A stretch of 64,000 nucleotides of DNA, taken from the NCBI RefSeq assembly GCF_014298075.1, contig NZ_CP060418.1, positions 1,860,001-1,924,000 of the forward strand. Direction: 5' to 3'. Source of the DNA: Enterobacter sp. JUb54 (GTDB lineage Bacteria; Pseudomonadota; Gammaproteobacteria; Enterobacterales; Enterobacteriaceae). Under the pieces are notes generated by a model. It was not told where the DNA came from. It did no database searches and saw only the letters and a program-made list of their open reading frames with translations. Within the stretch, counting starts at the first letter, position 1; each line of letters starts with the position of its first letter. The position numbers were made by a program, and so were the translations under genes. Of this stretch, positions 24,222 through 33,117 are shown piece after piece.

Positions 24222-25658
24222 TTATTTGCGCTGACCTGCCAGTTCATGACAAAGCGCACCGATCTTTTCAACGGCATTGAGCAGCGTGGACGAGGGTTCA
24301 TTCGCACAATTTAACCGCAGGAAGTTCTGAAACTCAGCCCCTGGAGAAAACAGGAGGCCAGGACTGACACCAATGCCGAGCGCCAACGCGCGACGGTGTA
24401 CCACCAATGAATTCAGCGGATGCGGGAGTTCTATCCACAACAAGAAACCGGCTGTCGGCACGGTAACACGAGTGCCCTGCGGGAAGCTGGCCTTGACCCG
24501 GGCGATAACGGCTTGTACCCCCTCTGAGATCCGGAACTTCAAGCGTCGCAAATGACGCTCGTAATCCCCACTTGCCAGTATATCGCTCGCGGCAGCCTCA
24601 AGCAGCGGTGCGCCAGCCCAGTCCCCGGCCATGCGAGCATGCAATACCTGAGTGTGATAGCGTCCTGCCGCAACCCACCCTATTCTCCAGCCTGGGGCAA
24701 GGGTTTTGGATAATGAACTGCAGTAGATCACACTCCCGCTCTGGTCGAACGCCTTGCAGGCCGGAGGACGCTGCCCTTCACCGGCCAGATCACCATACAC
24801 ATCGTCCTCGATTAAAGGGATGCCTGCACGTTCAATCAGAGCAACAAGTTGCTGCTTGCGGGTGACGGGCATACTGGCGCCGAGTGGGTTTTGCACCGTG
24901 GGCGAAGCCAGCACGGCGGCAGGACGGTGGCGCTGAATAGCTTCATCCAGAGATGCCAGCAACAAGCCTTCAGCAGGATCCGTGGGAATTTGCAATGCCT
25001 TGAGGCCTAAGTCCTCAAGCAGCAGGAGCGTACCGAAGTAGGCAGGTTGTTCAATTGCCACTACATCACCAGGCTGACTTACAGCCCGCAGAGCCAGACG
25101 CAGTGCCTGCGTCGCTCCAGCCGTGATGACGAGATCATCCGAACCAAAACGGGCTCCCCACTGTGCAGCGCGTACGGCTATATTTCTGCGCAGGTCTGCC
25201 CTTCCCGGCGGCAGGCTGTAGCTCTGCCCGTGCGCGTCCAGGCGACGGGTTGCAGTCTGTAGCGCCCGCTGTAGCGTGTTTGTTGGCAACCATATTGGAT
25301 CGGGCAGCGCTGCACCAAGCGGCACCAGACGGGCTTCTGAGCTACTAAATAGTGAACGGGCTAATGCTGACATTGTCACGGGGACTGGGCCAGGTAAATC
25401 CTGGGAAGACGGCATGTTCTGAGATGTGTTTATCTGGCAAACGAAGTAGCCCGAACGCGGACGCGCAACAATCAGGCCCTCGGCCTCGAGACAACGGAGT
25501 GCTTCCAGTGCCGTTGGGAGGCTAACCTGCTCTCGTTCGGCCAGTTTACGCGCGGAGATCATCCTGTCGCCGACTCGCAATACACCTGATGCAAGGGTAA
25601 GGCGCAGCATTTCAGCAATGCGGCGGTAATGTGGGGACAACAGACGTGGAGCGGACAT
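24222..25658 (-). CDS. MocR/PdxR-type GntR regulator with aminotransferase-like domain
   Basis: 478 residues. The N-terminal GntR winged helix lies at about residues 10-75 (ISARKLAEREQVSLPTALEA). A fold-type I aminotransferase domain follows from about 115, with YCSSLSKTLAPGWRIGW carrying the PLP lysine near residue 315 and LIEDDVYGDL near 285. Such proteins use PLP or an amine as effector. It is divergent from the arylamine N-acetyltransferase at 25757; a 13-bp inverted repeat lies between (25665-25701). I infer regulation of that neighbour. Confidence 0.9.
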   Translation of the reverse strand: MSAPRLLSPHYRRIAEMLRLTLASGVLRVGDRMISARKLAEREQVSLPTALEALRCLEAEGLIVARPRSGYFVCQINTSQNMPSSQDLPGPVPVTMSALARSLFSSSEARLVPLGAALPDPIWLPTNTLQRALQTATRRLDAHGQSYSLPPGRADLRRNIAVRAAQWGARFGSDDLVITAGATQALRLALRAVSQPGDVVAIEQPAYFGTLLLLEDLGLKALQIPTDPAEGLLLASLDEAIQRHRPAAVLASPTVQNPLGASMPVTRKQQLVALIERAGIPLIEDDVYGDLAGEGQRPPACKAFDQSGSVIYCSSLSKTLAPGWRIGWVAAGRYHTQVLHARMAGDWAGAPLLEAAASDILASGDYERHLRRLKFRISEGVQAVIARVKASFPQGTRVTVPTAGFLLWIELPHPLNSLVVHRRALALGIGVSPGLLFSPGAEFQNFLRLNCANEPSSTLLNAVEKIGALCHELAGQRK

Positions 25659-25664
25659 TGCGAA

Positions 25665-25701
25665 CTGTACAGTCTGATTTTCGATAGATCTGACTATACA
25701 G
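25665..25701. promoter_or_regulatory. Inverted repeat between MocR and NAT genes, probable MocR operator
   Basis: CTGTACAGTCTGA (25665-25677) and TCTGACTATACAG (25689-25701) are inverted repeats matching at 11 of 13 positions, 11 bp apart. They start seven bases before the MocR start codon and overlap the divergent promoter region. Confidence 0.6.
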
Positions 25702-25756
25702 ACAATGATGTGGCCCTTCTATAGTGGTGCCGAACCCGCTCAATCAAGGAGGCATT

Positions 25757-26545
25757 ATGCATAGCGATAACTTCGATCTTTCTGCTTATTTCCGTCGCAT
25801 AAACTACACCGGGCATGCAGCCGCCGATACCGCCACGCTGCACGCGCTCATGCGCCATCAACTCTTTTCGGTACCCTTCGAGAATCTGGATGTACAGGCT
25901 GGCAAAGTCGTATCCCTGGTACCCGAAGACATTGCAGATAAACTGCTACACCGAGGCCGTGGTGGATACTGCTATGAGGTTAATGGGCTATTTGCCATGG
26001 CACTGGACGCTTTAGGTATTACCTACCGTTTCGTTGCCGCTCGCCCGATGTTCTACCCGGCACGCCGACCTAAAACGCATATGGCATTAATTGCTGAAGT
26101 TGATGACCGCCTGTGGCTTTGCGACCTGGGGTTCGGCAGCTATGGCATTCGCGCGCCGCTCGCCATAGACATGACAGATACCGATATCGAACAGGATTTC
26201 GACACTTTTCGACTTATCCGTGACGTTAATAACGAGTACCTGCTACAAGCGAAGGTGGAGGGTGCATGGGCTAATCAATACAGTTTTGATCTGTCCCCCC
26301 AGGAGTGGATTGATTTCGTCCCAGCCAACTACCTCAATTCCACCCATCCTGATGCCATCTTTGTGCAGAAGTTACTGATCGTGCAGCACGCCCCCGAGGG
26401 TCGCCTGATTTTGCTAGGTAATTTGCTGAAGACGATCACCGCAGAGGGTATCGAAACGCAACAACTGACGGAAGACGGTATTGCCCTCGCCCTGGAAAAT
26501 CGATTTGCCCTGCCTGTACCGCAATCCATCAGGAAGACGGGTTAA
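25757..26545 (+). CDS. Arylamine N-acetyltransferase
   Basis: 262 residues from the ATG at 25757, which has a perfect AAGGAGG site. The catalytic triad can be seen: Cys in GRGGYCYEVNGLF near residue 70, His in KTHMALIAE near 108 and Asp in WLCDLGFGSYG near 123. The motif VPFENLDV near 38 is typical. NAT enzymes transfer acetyl from acetyl-CoA to arylamines and hydrazines. The protein is clearly diverged from the E. coli NhoA sequence I know and slightly shorter, so no symbol is given. Divergent from the MocR regulator. Confidence 0.88.
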   Translation: MHSDNFDLSAYFRRINYTGHAAADTATLHALMRHQLFSVPFENLDVQAGKVVSLVPEDIADKLLHRGRGGYCYEVNGLFAMALDALGITYRFVAARPMFYPARRPKTHMALIAEVDDRLWLCDLGFGSYGIRAPLAIDMTDTDIEQDFDTFRLIRDVNNEYLLQAKVEGAWANQYSFDLSPQEWIDFVPANYLNSTHPDAIFVQKLLIVQHAPEGRLILLGNLLKTITAEGIETQQLTEDGIALALENRFALPVPQSIRKTG

Positions 26546-26762
26546 TCCTGAGCACAGCCTTCCCTCTTTTTAGTCTAATGAAATATACAGAGGGCTGGCT
26601 GGCACGCCTGTCGCAGACTCGTCATTCACAAATGAGAGTCCGGATTTAGTTTTATTTCAGTTGCAACACCGATGCTAATTGACCATTCATTGAGCAAGTA
26701 ATCAATGCCTGCTCTTCGCTCACAGATTATCGTCTGACCCACTCACAGTGTCCGCTTAGTGC

Positions 26763-27983
26763 TGTGAGTTCAACGGGTCGTTGCAACGCTATCCTTAATC
26801 AAGGGGGACGTTGCCATGAAACGAAGAACGCGCATTAACTACACGCCAGAACAGAAAGCGATTATCTGGGACCGGTATAAGCAAGGTGATTCCCTGCATG
26901 ATATCGCCAGAATGTTCGACAGATATCATTCTTCTATTATGCCCACTATCCACCAGACTGGTGGATATCGTCCCCCTGTCCGAAAGCGGCATCCGTTAGC
27001 TCTTTCACTTGATGAAAGAGAGGAAATATCCAGAGCGCTGGTAGAAAAAATCAGCATCAGAGCGATCGCAAACAAGCTATCGAGAGCACCTTCAACGATT
27101 AGCCGCGAGATCAAGAGGCACGGTGGTGCAAAACAATACCGTGCATCAAAAGCGGATACTGCTGCGTGGGAAAATGGTCTGAGACCAAAACCTTGCAAGC
27201 TAATTGAAAGACCCACACTGTGTAAAATCATCGCAGAGAAGATGCATCAGGACTGGTCGCCGGAACAAATCGCCGGTTGGCTGAAACGCTGTTATCCGGA
27301 TAATCAGGGAATGCACGTGTCACATGAAACGATATATAAAACGCTTTTTATACAAACCCGGGGGGCATTAAAAAAAGAGCTGCAGCAATGCCTCAGAAGC
27401 GGAAGAGCGGTTCGTAGATCCCGAACGTCATCACTTAAAGGGAAAGGATTAGGGAAAATCCCGAATGCGATACCTATCAGCGAAAGGCCACCGGAAGCCG
27501 CAGACAGAGCCATACCTGGTCACTGGGAAGGTGATCTGATCCAGGGCTCGAAAAACTCCTATATCGTCACCCTCGTAGAACGGCATTCCCGCTTTGTTAT
27601 GCTAACCAAAATCAGAGACAACAAGACCATAACGGTTATATCTGCGCTCATCAGACAAGCCCGGGAATTACCTGTTGAGCTTTATAAAACACTAACATGG
27701 GATCGGGGGGCTGAAATGACCAGCCACACCCGATTTACTGTAGCGACAGACATTCAGATTTATTTTTGTGATCCTCAATCTCCCTGGCAACGTGGCTCAA
27801 ACGAAAATACGAACAGGTTGCTCAGACAATATTTTCCAAAGGGAACTGACTTATCGGTTCACAGCCAACAACGACTAAACAGTATTGCCAAGCAGCTCAA
27901 CGAGAGGCCGAGAAAAACGCTAGACTATGAATCACCCGCAGAGCGGTTCAATCAATGTGTTGCGTCCATCAGTTGAACTCACA
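26763..27983 (+). mobile_element. IS30-family insertion sequence, copy 1 (1221 bp)
   Basis: The left end TGTGAGTTCAACGGGTCGTT and the right end (reverse strand) TGTGAGTTCAACTGATGGAC are imperfect inverted repeats of about 25 bp. The 2-bp target duplication is GC on both sides (26761-26762 and 27984-27985). Removal restores a 24-bp palindrome from flanks 26750-26762 and 27986-27996. Length equals that of IS30 itself. It carries one transposase gene, apparently intact. Confidence 0.93.
26816..27976 (+). CDS. IS30-family transposase, copy 1
   Basis: 386 residues. Helix-turn-helix regions occupy the N-terminal third (SIRAIANKLSRAPSTISREI near 80-99). The DDE catalytic residues are in HWEGDLIQG near 235, TWDRGAEMTSH near 293 and RGSNENTNRLLRQYFP near 328. 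GGGGGACGTTGCC precedes the ATG. The protein is identical to the one at 54362-55522, so the two copies separated very recently. Confidence 0.95.
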   Translation: MKRRTRINYTPEQKAIIWDRYKQGDSLHDIARMFDRYHSSIMPTIHQTGGYRPPVRKRHPLALSLDEREEISRALVEKISIRAIANKLSRAPSTISREIKRHGGAKQYRASKADTAAWENGLRPKPCKLIERPTLCKIIAEKMHQDWSPEQIAGWLKRCYPDNQGMHVSHETIYKTLFIQTRGALKKELQQCLRSGRAVRRSRTSSLKGKGLGKIPNAIPISERPPEAADRAIPGHWEGDLIQGSKNSYIVTLVERHSRFVMLTKIRDNKTITVISALIRQARELPVELYKTLTWDRGAEMTSHTRFTVATDIQIYFCDPQSPWQRGSNENTNRLLRQYFPKGTDLSVHSQQRLNSIAKQLNERPRKTLDYESPAERFNQCVASIS

Positions 27984-28251
27984 GCCAAAAGCGGACGGTA
28001 AGTGATGTTAGTAAGCATTCAACTCAAACTCAGGACTGATAACGAGTATCGAAAAACATCGCGTAAATTTTATTTACCTAGATAAATCAGCCTGTTACTC
28101 CGCTTAACTCCAACAACTTTATTAATGAACGTTATTTTTCTACCACAAATCCCATTTGGGACTATTCTTTTCGGTAATTGGTTCAAATCACTATGTTTCG
28201 TTTTCAAGGTCAAAAATGTATCACCTTATGGATACTAAAGAGAAATTCAAC

Positions 28252-30267
28252 ATGATGAAAATAAAGCCGTTGGCACTGTTATGTGCGGGATTAATGATTT
28301 CAGGGTCTGTTTTAGCTGCTGATTACCAGTTTTCTGCTGAGAGCAAGCCTGCTACTGATGTGACCAAAACTAAAAATGAAGCCGTTTATAAGCAGCTCGA
28401 TTTTGCCAGCAAAACCGATTTCGAAAACGTAGATAAAGGTTTCATTGCTCCGTTGCTCAATAACGGTGATATTCCGGGCGTCATCAGCGCGACCGGCATG
28501 AACTTTATGCAGAACAAAGAAGCACCAGCATCGGTAAACCCAAGCCTGTGGCGTCATGCACAGTTGGTAAACCGTGGCGGACTGTACAAAGTATCCGACC
28601 ACATTTATCAGGTTCGTGGGCAGGACATTTCCAACCTGACCATTATCGAAACCAAAAGCGGCATCGTTTTGTATGACGTTGAATACTCGGTCGACTCTTT
28701 CAAAAAATCTATTGAACTGTATGAAAAAGAGCGTGGTAAAAAGCCACTGAAAGGCGTCATTATCTCTCACAGCCATGCTGACCACTTTGGTGGTTTTGCG
28801 GGTATCTACGCTGCGGGTCTTGCAACACCAGAAGACATTAAGAGCGGTAAAATTCCTTACTACGCCCCAGAAGGTTTTGTTGAGGAGGCCGTCAGTGAGA
28901 ACGTGATGGCAGGTAACATCATGGCACGTCGTGCCGGCTATCAATACGGTAACGTCCTCAAGCAGGATCCTACTGGTACCATCACTGCGGCGCTCGGCCC
29001 TGTTCTGGCGAATGGCGCATCCTCCCTGGCAATCCCTAACCACTTCATTACCAAAGATGGTGAGAAAGCAACTATTGATGGTGTGGATTTTGTCTTCTAT
29101 CTGACGCCAGGTGCCGAAGCACCAGCGGAAATGGTGGTATATATCCCACAGTGGAAAGCACTGTCTATGGCGGAAGAAGTTAACCATCTGCAACACAACA
29201 TCTACACCCTGCGTGGTGCTAAGACACGTGATGCAAGTGAGTGGGCATCTTACATTAATGACGCCATCGCACGTTGGGGTAATGAGGTTGAAGTTCAGTT
29301 CGGCCCACATACCTGGCCTGTTTGGGGCAACGAGAACGTGGTTGAGTACCTGAAAGACCAGCGTGATGCCTATCAGTCTCTTTACAACACCACTATCCGT
29401 TACGCCAACTATGGCTATCGTCCTGACGATATTGCTGAAAATGCAAAACTGCCAGAAAAAGTGTTCAACAAGTGGGATAACCGTCCTTACTACGGCAACA
29501 CGCGCAACAACCTGAAATCTACCTACATTAAAAATCTGGGTTGGTTCAGTGGCAACGCTGCTGAGTTGGCGAAATATCCTGACGCTGAACGTGGTAAGCG
29601 TTACGTGAAAGCAATGGGTGGTGAAAGCAAGGTCGTTGATCTGGCTGTTCAGAGCTATAAAGAGGGCGACTATCGTTTCGCAGTCGATCTGCTGAACAAC
29701 ATAGTTTCTTATGATGCATCGAACAAAAATGCAAACTATCTGATGGCTGATGCCCTGGAGCAAATTGGTTATCAGGAAGAAACAGCGCTGACGCGTAACC
29801 TTTATCTGTCAGGCGCACATGAACTGCGTGTGGGCGGTAGTGTACCGAATAAGTTAAGCACCGCGTCTCCGGAAGTTATTGCTAACCTGCCACCAAAACT
29901 GCTGATGTCTTACATCAGTATGATTTCCGATCAGATTAAAGCAGAGAAACTGGGTAACCATACCATTGCTCTGAATATGGATGGCGACAAGTTCCTGCTC
30001 GACCTGCATAACGGTGTGCTGAACTATGTTGAACTGACTGACGATATGCCGGCTCAGAAAGCGGATGTTAACCTTCAGATTTCGAAAGTTGATCTTATCG
30101 CTGTTGTTGCCGGTAAAGAGAAAATTGATGATTTAATCACAAACGGTAAGGCGAAGATCGACGGCGATCGCGACGTTCTGAAACAGATTGCCTCCACTTT
30201 TGATACTAACATTAAGAACGACATGAACCTGGTGCTGCCACTGCAACAGGCAAATCAGATTAAGTAA
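28252..30267 (+). CDS. Exported alkyl/aryl-sulfatase, SdsA/YjcS-like
   Basis: 672 residues from the ATG at 28252 (AAAGAGAA upstream); a frame 32 codons longer is less likely. The signal peptide runs to about residue 22 (LALLCAGLMISGSVLA-AD). The MBL metal site ISHSHADHFGG lies near residues 168-178, and FGPHTWPVWG near 347 is conserved in this family, where YjcS has FMPHTWPVWG. The C-terminal 130 residues are the SCP2-like domain (ALNMDGDKFLLDLHNG) that binds the alkyl chain. It hydrolyses alkyl sulfates such as dodecyl sulfate in the periplasm. It stands alone with its own terminator. Confidence 0.88.
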   Translation: MMKIKPLALLCAGLMISGSVLAADYQFSAESKPATDVTKTKNEAVYKQLDFASKTDFENVDKGFIAPLLNNGDIPGVISATGMNFMQNKEAPASVNPSLWRHAQLVNRGGLYKVSDHIYQVRGQDISNLTIIETKSGIVLYDVEYSVDSFKKSIELYEKERGKKPLKGVIISHSHADHFGGFAGIYAAGLATPEDIKSGKIPYYAPEGFVEEAVSENVMAGNIMARRAGYQYGNVLKQDPTGTITAALGPVLANGASSLAIPNHFITKDGEKATIDGVDFVFYLTPGAEAPAEMVVYIPQWKALSMAEEVNHLQHNIYTLRGAKTRDASEWASYINDAIARWGNEVEVQFGPHTWPVWGNENVVEYLKDQRDAYQSLYNTTIRYANYGYRPDDIAENAKLPEKVFNKWDNRPYYGNTRNNLKSTYIKNLGWFSGNAAELAKYPDAERGKRYVKAMGGESKVVDLAVQSYKEGDYRFAVDLLNNIVSYDASNKNANYLMADALEQIGYQEETALTRNLYLSGAHELRVGGSVPNKLSTASPEVIANLPPKLLMSYISMISDQIKAEKLGNHTIALNMDGDKFLLDLHNGVLNYVELTDDMPAQKADVNLQISKVDLIAVVAGKEKIDDLITNGKAKIDGDRDVLKQIASTFDTNIKNDMNLVLPLQQANQIK

Positions 30268-30289
30268 TCCTCGTAAAGCGGTATATTAA

Positions 30290-30319
30290 AAACGGGTGGT
30301 AGAAACTACCCGTTTTTTT
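30290..30319 (+). terminator. Rho-independent terminator of the alkylsulfatase gene
   Basis: AAACGGGTGGT (30290-30300) and ACTACCCGTTT (30305-30315) form an 11-bp stem with one wobble pair and an AGAA loop, followed by a run of seven T. Confidence 0.9.
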
Positions 30320-30540
30320 GACTACTACATTTCCAATGTCAGCATTTTCGTTGATATATCTTCGCTGTTCTTCTCTCCGTTGTTCAATACGTCGACGATG
30401 TATAAATAAAACGTTGCCACCTTCCGCTCCTCGCTCATAAGGGACAAGAGAAGCTGTTGCTGCATTGATAAACCCTGGCAATTTGCATAGTACAGACTTC
30501 TTGTTTCGGCCTCGGGTCGGAACTAATCAGCACATATTCC

Positions 30541-30660
30541 AGAAGAAGAACAAAATCTTACCTGATATACAAGAAAATCAAGCGTATCCGGGTAATGCAA
30601 CTTCTGTTGGGCAATAAGAAACTGGAAAGCACAGTCCGTTACCCGTCCATCGACCAGAAG
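30541..30660 (+). pseudogene. Fragment of a tyrosine recombinase (integrase) C-terminus
   Basis: The frame reads ...LIYKKIKRIRVMQLLLGNKK followed by LESTVRYPSID. It matches the end of integrases that read IRAVQLLLGHTKLESTVRYL, which includes the catalytic His/Trp and the Tyr region; the usual GHTK is GNKK here. Nothing of the rest of the enzyme is present. The frame continues to a stop at 30838-30840 without further recognisable sequence. This is debris of an integrated element. Confidence 0.6.
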
Positions 30661-30983
30661 ATGTTCAAGGATGAGTTATCTCCGTTGACTGGTGAGCATG
30701 TAACTTTTCATTTTAATGCACGAATGATCTTGATTATGCACGATACCGCCGTTTATGATGTTACCTCATCGTGCTCAGGGGCCATAATGCGAAAAAACGT
30801 GCATAAGTACGGATCGTCAAAGCCAGATCTTTTCCGGTAACGGATATGTGCTAAAAAATAGACGTTGAGATTCGGCGACAAAACGGTGACTGGCAGTGTC
30901 AGTTTCGCTTTCCTGTTTTTATGAAAGATAAACAAAGATATTTCGTTGAAAGTAAAAGATTTTTAACTGATGGTGTGGCCTGA

Positions 30984-31130
30984 AAAAGCCGCATAAAAGC
31001 GGAAGGTGAAGATATCGACGTGCTGGAGCTTCCCCTCGATACAAATCATGCCGCTGTAGAAAGTGGTCTAATTGTTGATGGTAAAACCATCATGTTACTT
31101 TATCACGTAGCCCTGAAAGGCGTTTTATGA
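30984..31130 (+). pseudogene. Orphan C-terminal coding fragment upstream of the DUF4406-like gene
   Basis: An open frame of about 48 codons follows a stop at 30981-30983, has no good start codon, and ends at the TGA at 31128-31130. It includes DVLELPLDTNHAAVESGLIV and MLLYHVALKGVL, which look like real protein rather than chance. The spacing of seven bases to the next start suggests that it was once the upstream partner in an operon. I do not recognise the family. Confidence 0.4.
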
Positions 31131-31137
31131 GGTTCTC

Positions 31138-31500
31138 ATGACTAAACAACTCATTCTGATTGCTGGCCCATACCGTAGCGGAACTGAAGGGAAGCAAGAA
31201 CTGATCGATGCTAATCTCGCTCGACTGGAAACTGCAGCGCTGGCGGTATACCAGCGAGGACACATTCCCGTTATCGGCGAATGGCTGGCATTACCCCTGG
31301 CGAGATCTGCAGGTTCTGAATCTATCGACGATGAGATAGGCGAGTCCATGATCTATCCGGTTGCGCACCGGCTTATCACTAAATGTGATGCCATTTACCG
31401 AATTGAAGGTGCTTCTAAAGGGGCTGATATGGATATTGAAATAGCACGAAAACATGGACTAGTCATTTATACCAGTCTTGAAGACATTCCCCTGGCATGA
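31138..31500 (+). CDS. DUF4406/nucleoside 2-deoxyribosyltransferase-like protein
   Basis: 120 residues. The opening QLILIAGPYRSGTEGKQ and the later DAIYRIEGASKGADMDIEIA fit the small Rossmann-like nucleoside deoxyribosyltransferase/DUF4406 fold, in which the Asp/Glu near the end contacts the sugar. GAGG lies at the right distance. It follows an orphan fragment by seven bases. The function is not known; phage and mobile islands often carry this fold, which agrees with the integrase debris upstream. Confidence 0.65.
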   Translation: MTKQLILIAGPYRSGTEGKQELIDANLARLETAALAVYQRGHIPVIGEWLALPLARSAGSESIDDEIGESMIYPVAHRLITKCDAIYRIEGASKGADMDIEIARKHGLVIYTSLEDIPLA

Positions 31501-31883
31501 TTTTGTAGTTCAACTATCTGCAATTTTGCAGGCAGTATAAAGTATGCCCGCCGTGGTAAATAATGATGAGTCATACGAATTTGGAAGGGAAGTCCCTTTG
31601 TTACCAAAAGTGTGTATCTGAGAGACACGCATTCGGTTTCATTGGTGCGTATCCTTTCCTTTTAATACTTATATCGTTAAGCATCGACTCAATTTATTTT
31701 GTTTTTTATATTAGATGGCTAGTATCGTTATTCTATGAGCCAGGTATAAAAATCGCTGATACCATATGAAACATTTTAATAATGAAGGGATTTGATGTCA
31801 TTCGTAATGACCTTCATTTTGGAATGCGATATAAAGTATTTCTAAAAAACGAGCATTCTCATAACGTTATTAAGGCTAAGAAC
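31501..31883. other. AT-rich intergenic stretch, no gene supported
   Basis: Between the DUF4406-like gene and the Asd paralog. A 68-codon frame at 31563-31769 is the only candidate; it has no ribosome site or recognisable family, although it includes a hydrophobic segment (FLLILISLSIDSIYFVFY). I leave it as non-coding. Confidence 0.4.
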
Positions 31884-33002
31884 ATGAAGCAGGTTGGCAT
31901 TGTTGGTTGGCGAGGTATGGTGGGTTCTGTTTTGTTGCAGCGAATGGTCGAAGAGAACGACTTCGACCATATTTCTGCTCATTTTTACAGTACTTCAAGT
32001 GCCGGTGCCGCCGGGCCCGTCATTGGCGGCGTCAGCTACACACTCAAGGATGCTAATTCCATAAGTGCCCTGGCCGAAATGGATATCATCATAACCTGCC
32101 AGGGGGGTGATTATACTAAAGCAATATACCCAGCTTTAATTAATCAAGGCTGGAAAGGCTACTGGATTGACGCGGCCTCTGCGCTACGGATGGATGACAA
32201 CGCCTGCATTATTCTCGACCCCGTCAATCGCCCCACTATTGATCGCGCAGTCAAAGAGGGAATTAAACTTTTTGTCGGCGGCAACTGTTCCATCACGCTG
32301 AGCCTGATGGGACTAGCAGGGTTGATACAGGCTGACTTGATCGAATGGATGAGTGTGATGACCTATCAGTCTGCATCCGGTGCAGGAGCTCAATATGTTA
32401 GGGAATTAATCGCTCAAAGCGCATTTATAAGTCAGCATTTAACCTCCGATGAACTGGCATCTTCAGGTTCCGTGCTTCCGTTAGTCAATAAGGTCAGTGA
32501 ACTGATTAAAAGTGCTGACATGCCCATCCACCATTTCGGCGCACCGTTAATGGGTAGCATCATTCCATGGATTGACAGCGATTTAGGGAATGGTAATAGC
32601 CGTGAAGAATGGAAAGGTGAGGCAGAAACAAACAAAATTCTGGGTCTTGCTCCTGGTACGATCCCGGTAAATGGTTTGTGTATTCGTGTCGGCGTGATCC
32701 GCTGCCATAGTGCTGCAATAACCCTGAAGCTCAAGCGTGAAGTTAGCGAAGAAGAATTTGCACAGTTAATCACGCATTCCCACCCCTGGGTTAACTATGT
32801 GCCCAATACCAAGGATGAAAGTGTCAGTAAATTGACCCCGGCTCATATCAGCGGTTCGCTTCAGGTTGGTATTGGCCGTTACAAGAAAATGGCGCTAAAC
32901 AATGACCCTGTCTACTCGGTTCTGACGGTTGGCGATCAGCTATTGTGGGGAGCGGCGGAACCATTACGCCGCATGTTGAATATTCTGCTTGGCAAAGTCT
33001 AA
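31884..33002 (+). CDS. Aspartate-semialdehyde dehydrogenase, second (accessory) copy
   Basis: 372 residues from the ATG at 31884; the frame is open 34 codons upstream, but the protein begins MKQVGIVGWRGMVGSVLLQR exactly as Asd should (E. coli Asd MKNVGFIGWRGMVGSV). The catalytic Cys is in VGGNCSITLSLMGL near residue 135 and the substrate/NADP motifs SREEWKGEAETNKIL near 240 are complete. It makes aspartate semialdehyde for lysine, threonine and methionine synthesis. The housekeeping asd is normally elsewhere in enterobacteria (near glgB), so this diverged gene is probably an extra copy. A DapA-like gene lies 4 kb away. Confidence 0.85.
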   Translation: MKQVGIVGWRGMVGSVLLQRMVEENDFDHISAHFYSTSSAGAAGPVIGGVSYTLKDANSISALAEMDIIITCQGGDYTKAIYPALINQGWKGYWIDAASALRMDDNACIILDPVNRPTIDRAVKEGIKLFVGGNCSITLSLMGLAGLIQADLIEWMSVMTYQSASGAGAQYVRELIAQSAFISQHLTSDELASSGSVLPLVNKVSELIKSADMPIHHFGAPLMGSIIPWIDSDLGNGNSREEWKGEAETNKILGLAPGTIPVNGLCIRVGVIRCHSAAITLKLKREVSEEEFAQLITHSHPWVNYVPNTKDESVSKLTPAHISGSLQVGIGRYKKMALNNDPVYSVLTVGDQLLWGAAEPLRRMLNILLGKV

Positions 33003-33057
33003 CGCATATTAGTTGGCCAAAAGCATCTACCTGGCAGGTGCTTTTGTGATGTTGTTT

Positions 33058-33079
33058 CAGGGTTGCTTCAGCAACCCTG
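33058..33079. terminator. Hairpin between convergent Asd and FAD oxidoreductase genes
   Basis: CAGGGTTGC (33058-33066) and GCAACCCTG (33071-33079) pair perfectly across TTCA. A second inverted repeat with AAAAGCA and TGCTTTT arms lies at about 33019-33045. Either could end transcription from both sides. Confidence 0.55.
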
Positions 33080-33117
33080 TTAGCGCATAAACCATTGTGT
33101 TATCAATGAGGTAAAGG

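Noticed and set aside
28312..29763. 483-codon minus-strand frame
   Set aside because: Antisense to the alkylsulfatase gene, whose signal peptide, metal motif and SCP2-like domain are clear.
30260..30481. 73-codon minus-strand frame after the alkylsulfatase
   Set aside because: It overlaps a strong terminator, has an Arg/Glu-rich sequence and no ribosome site or family.
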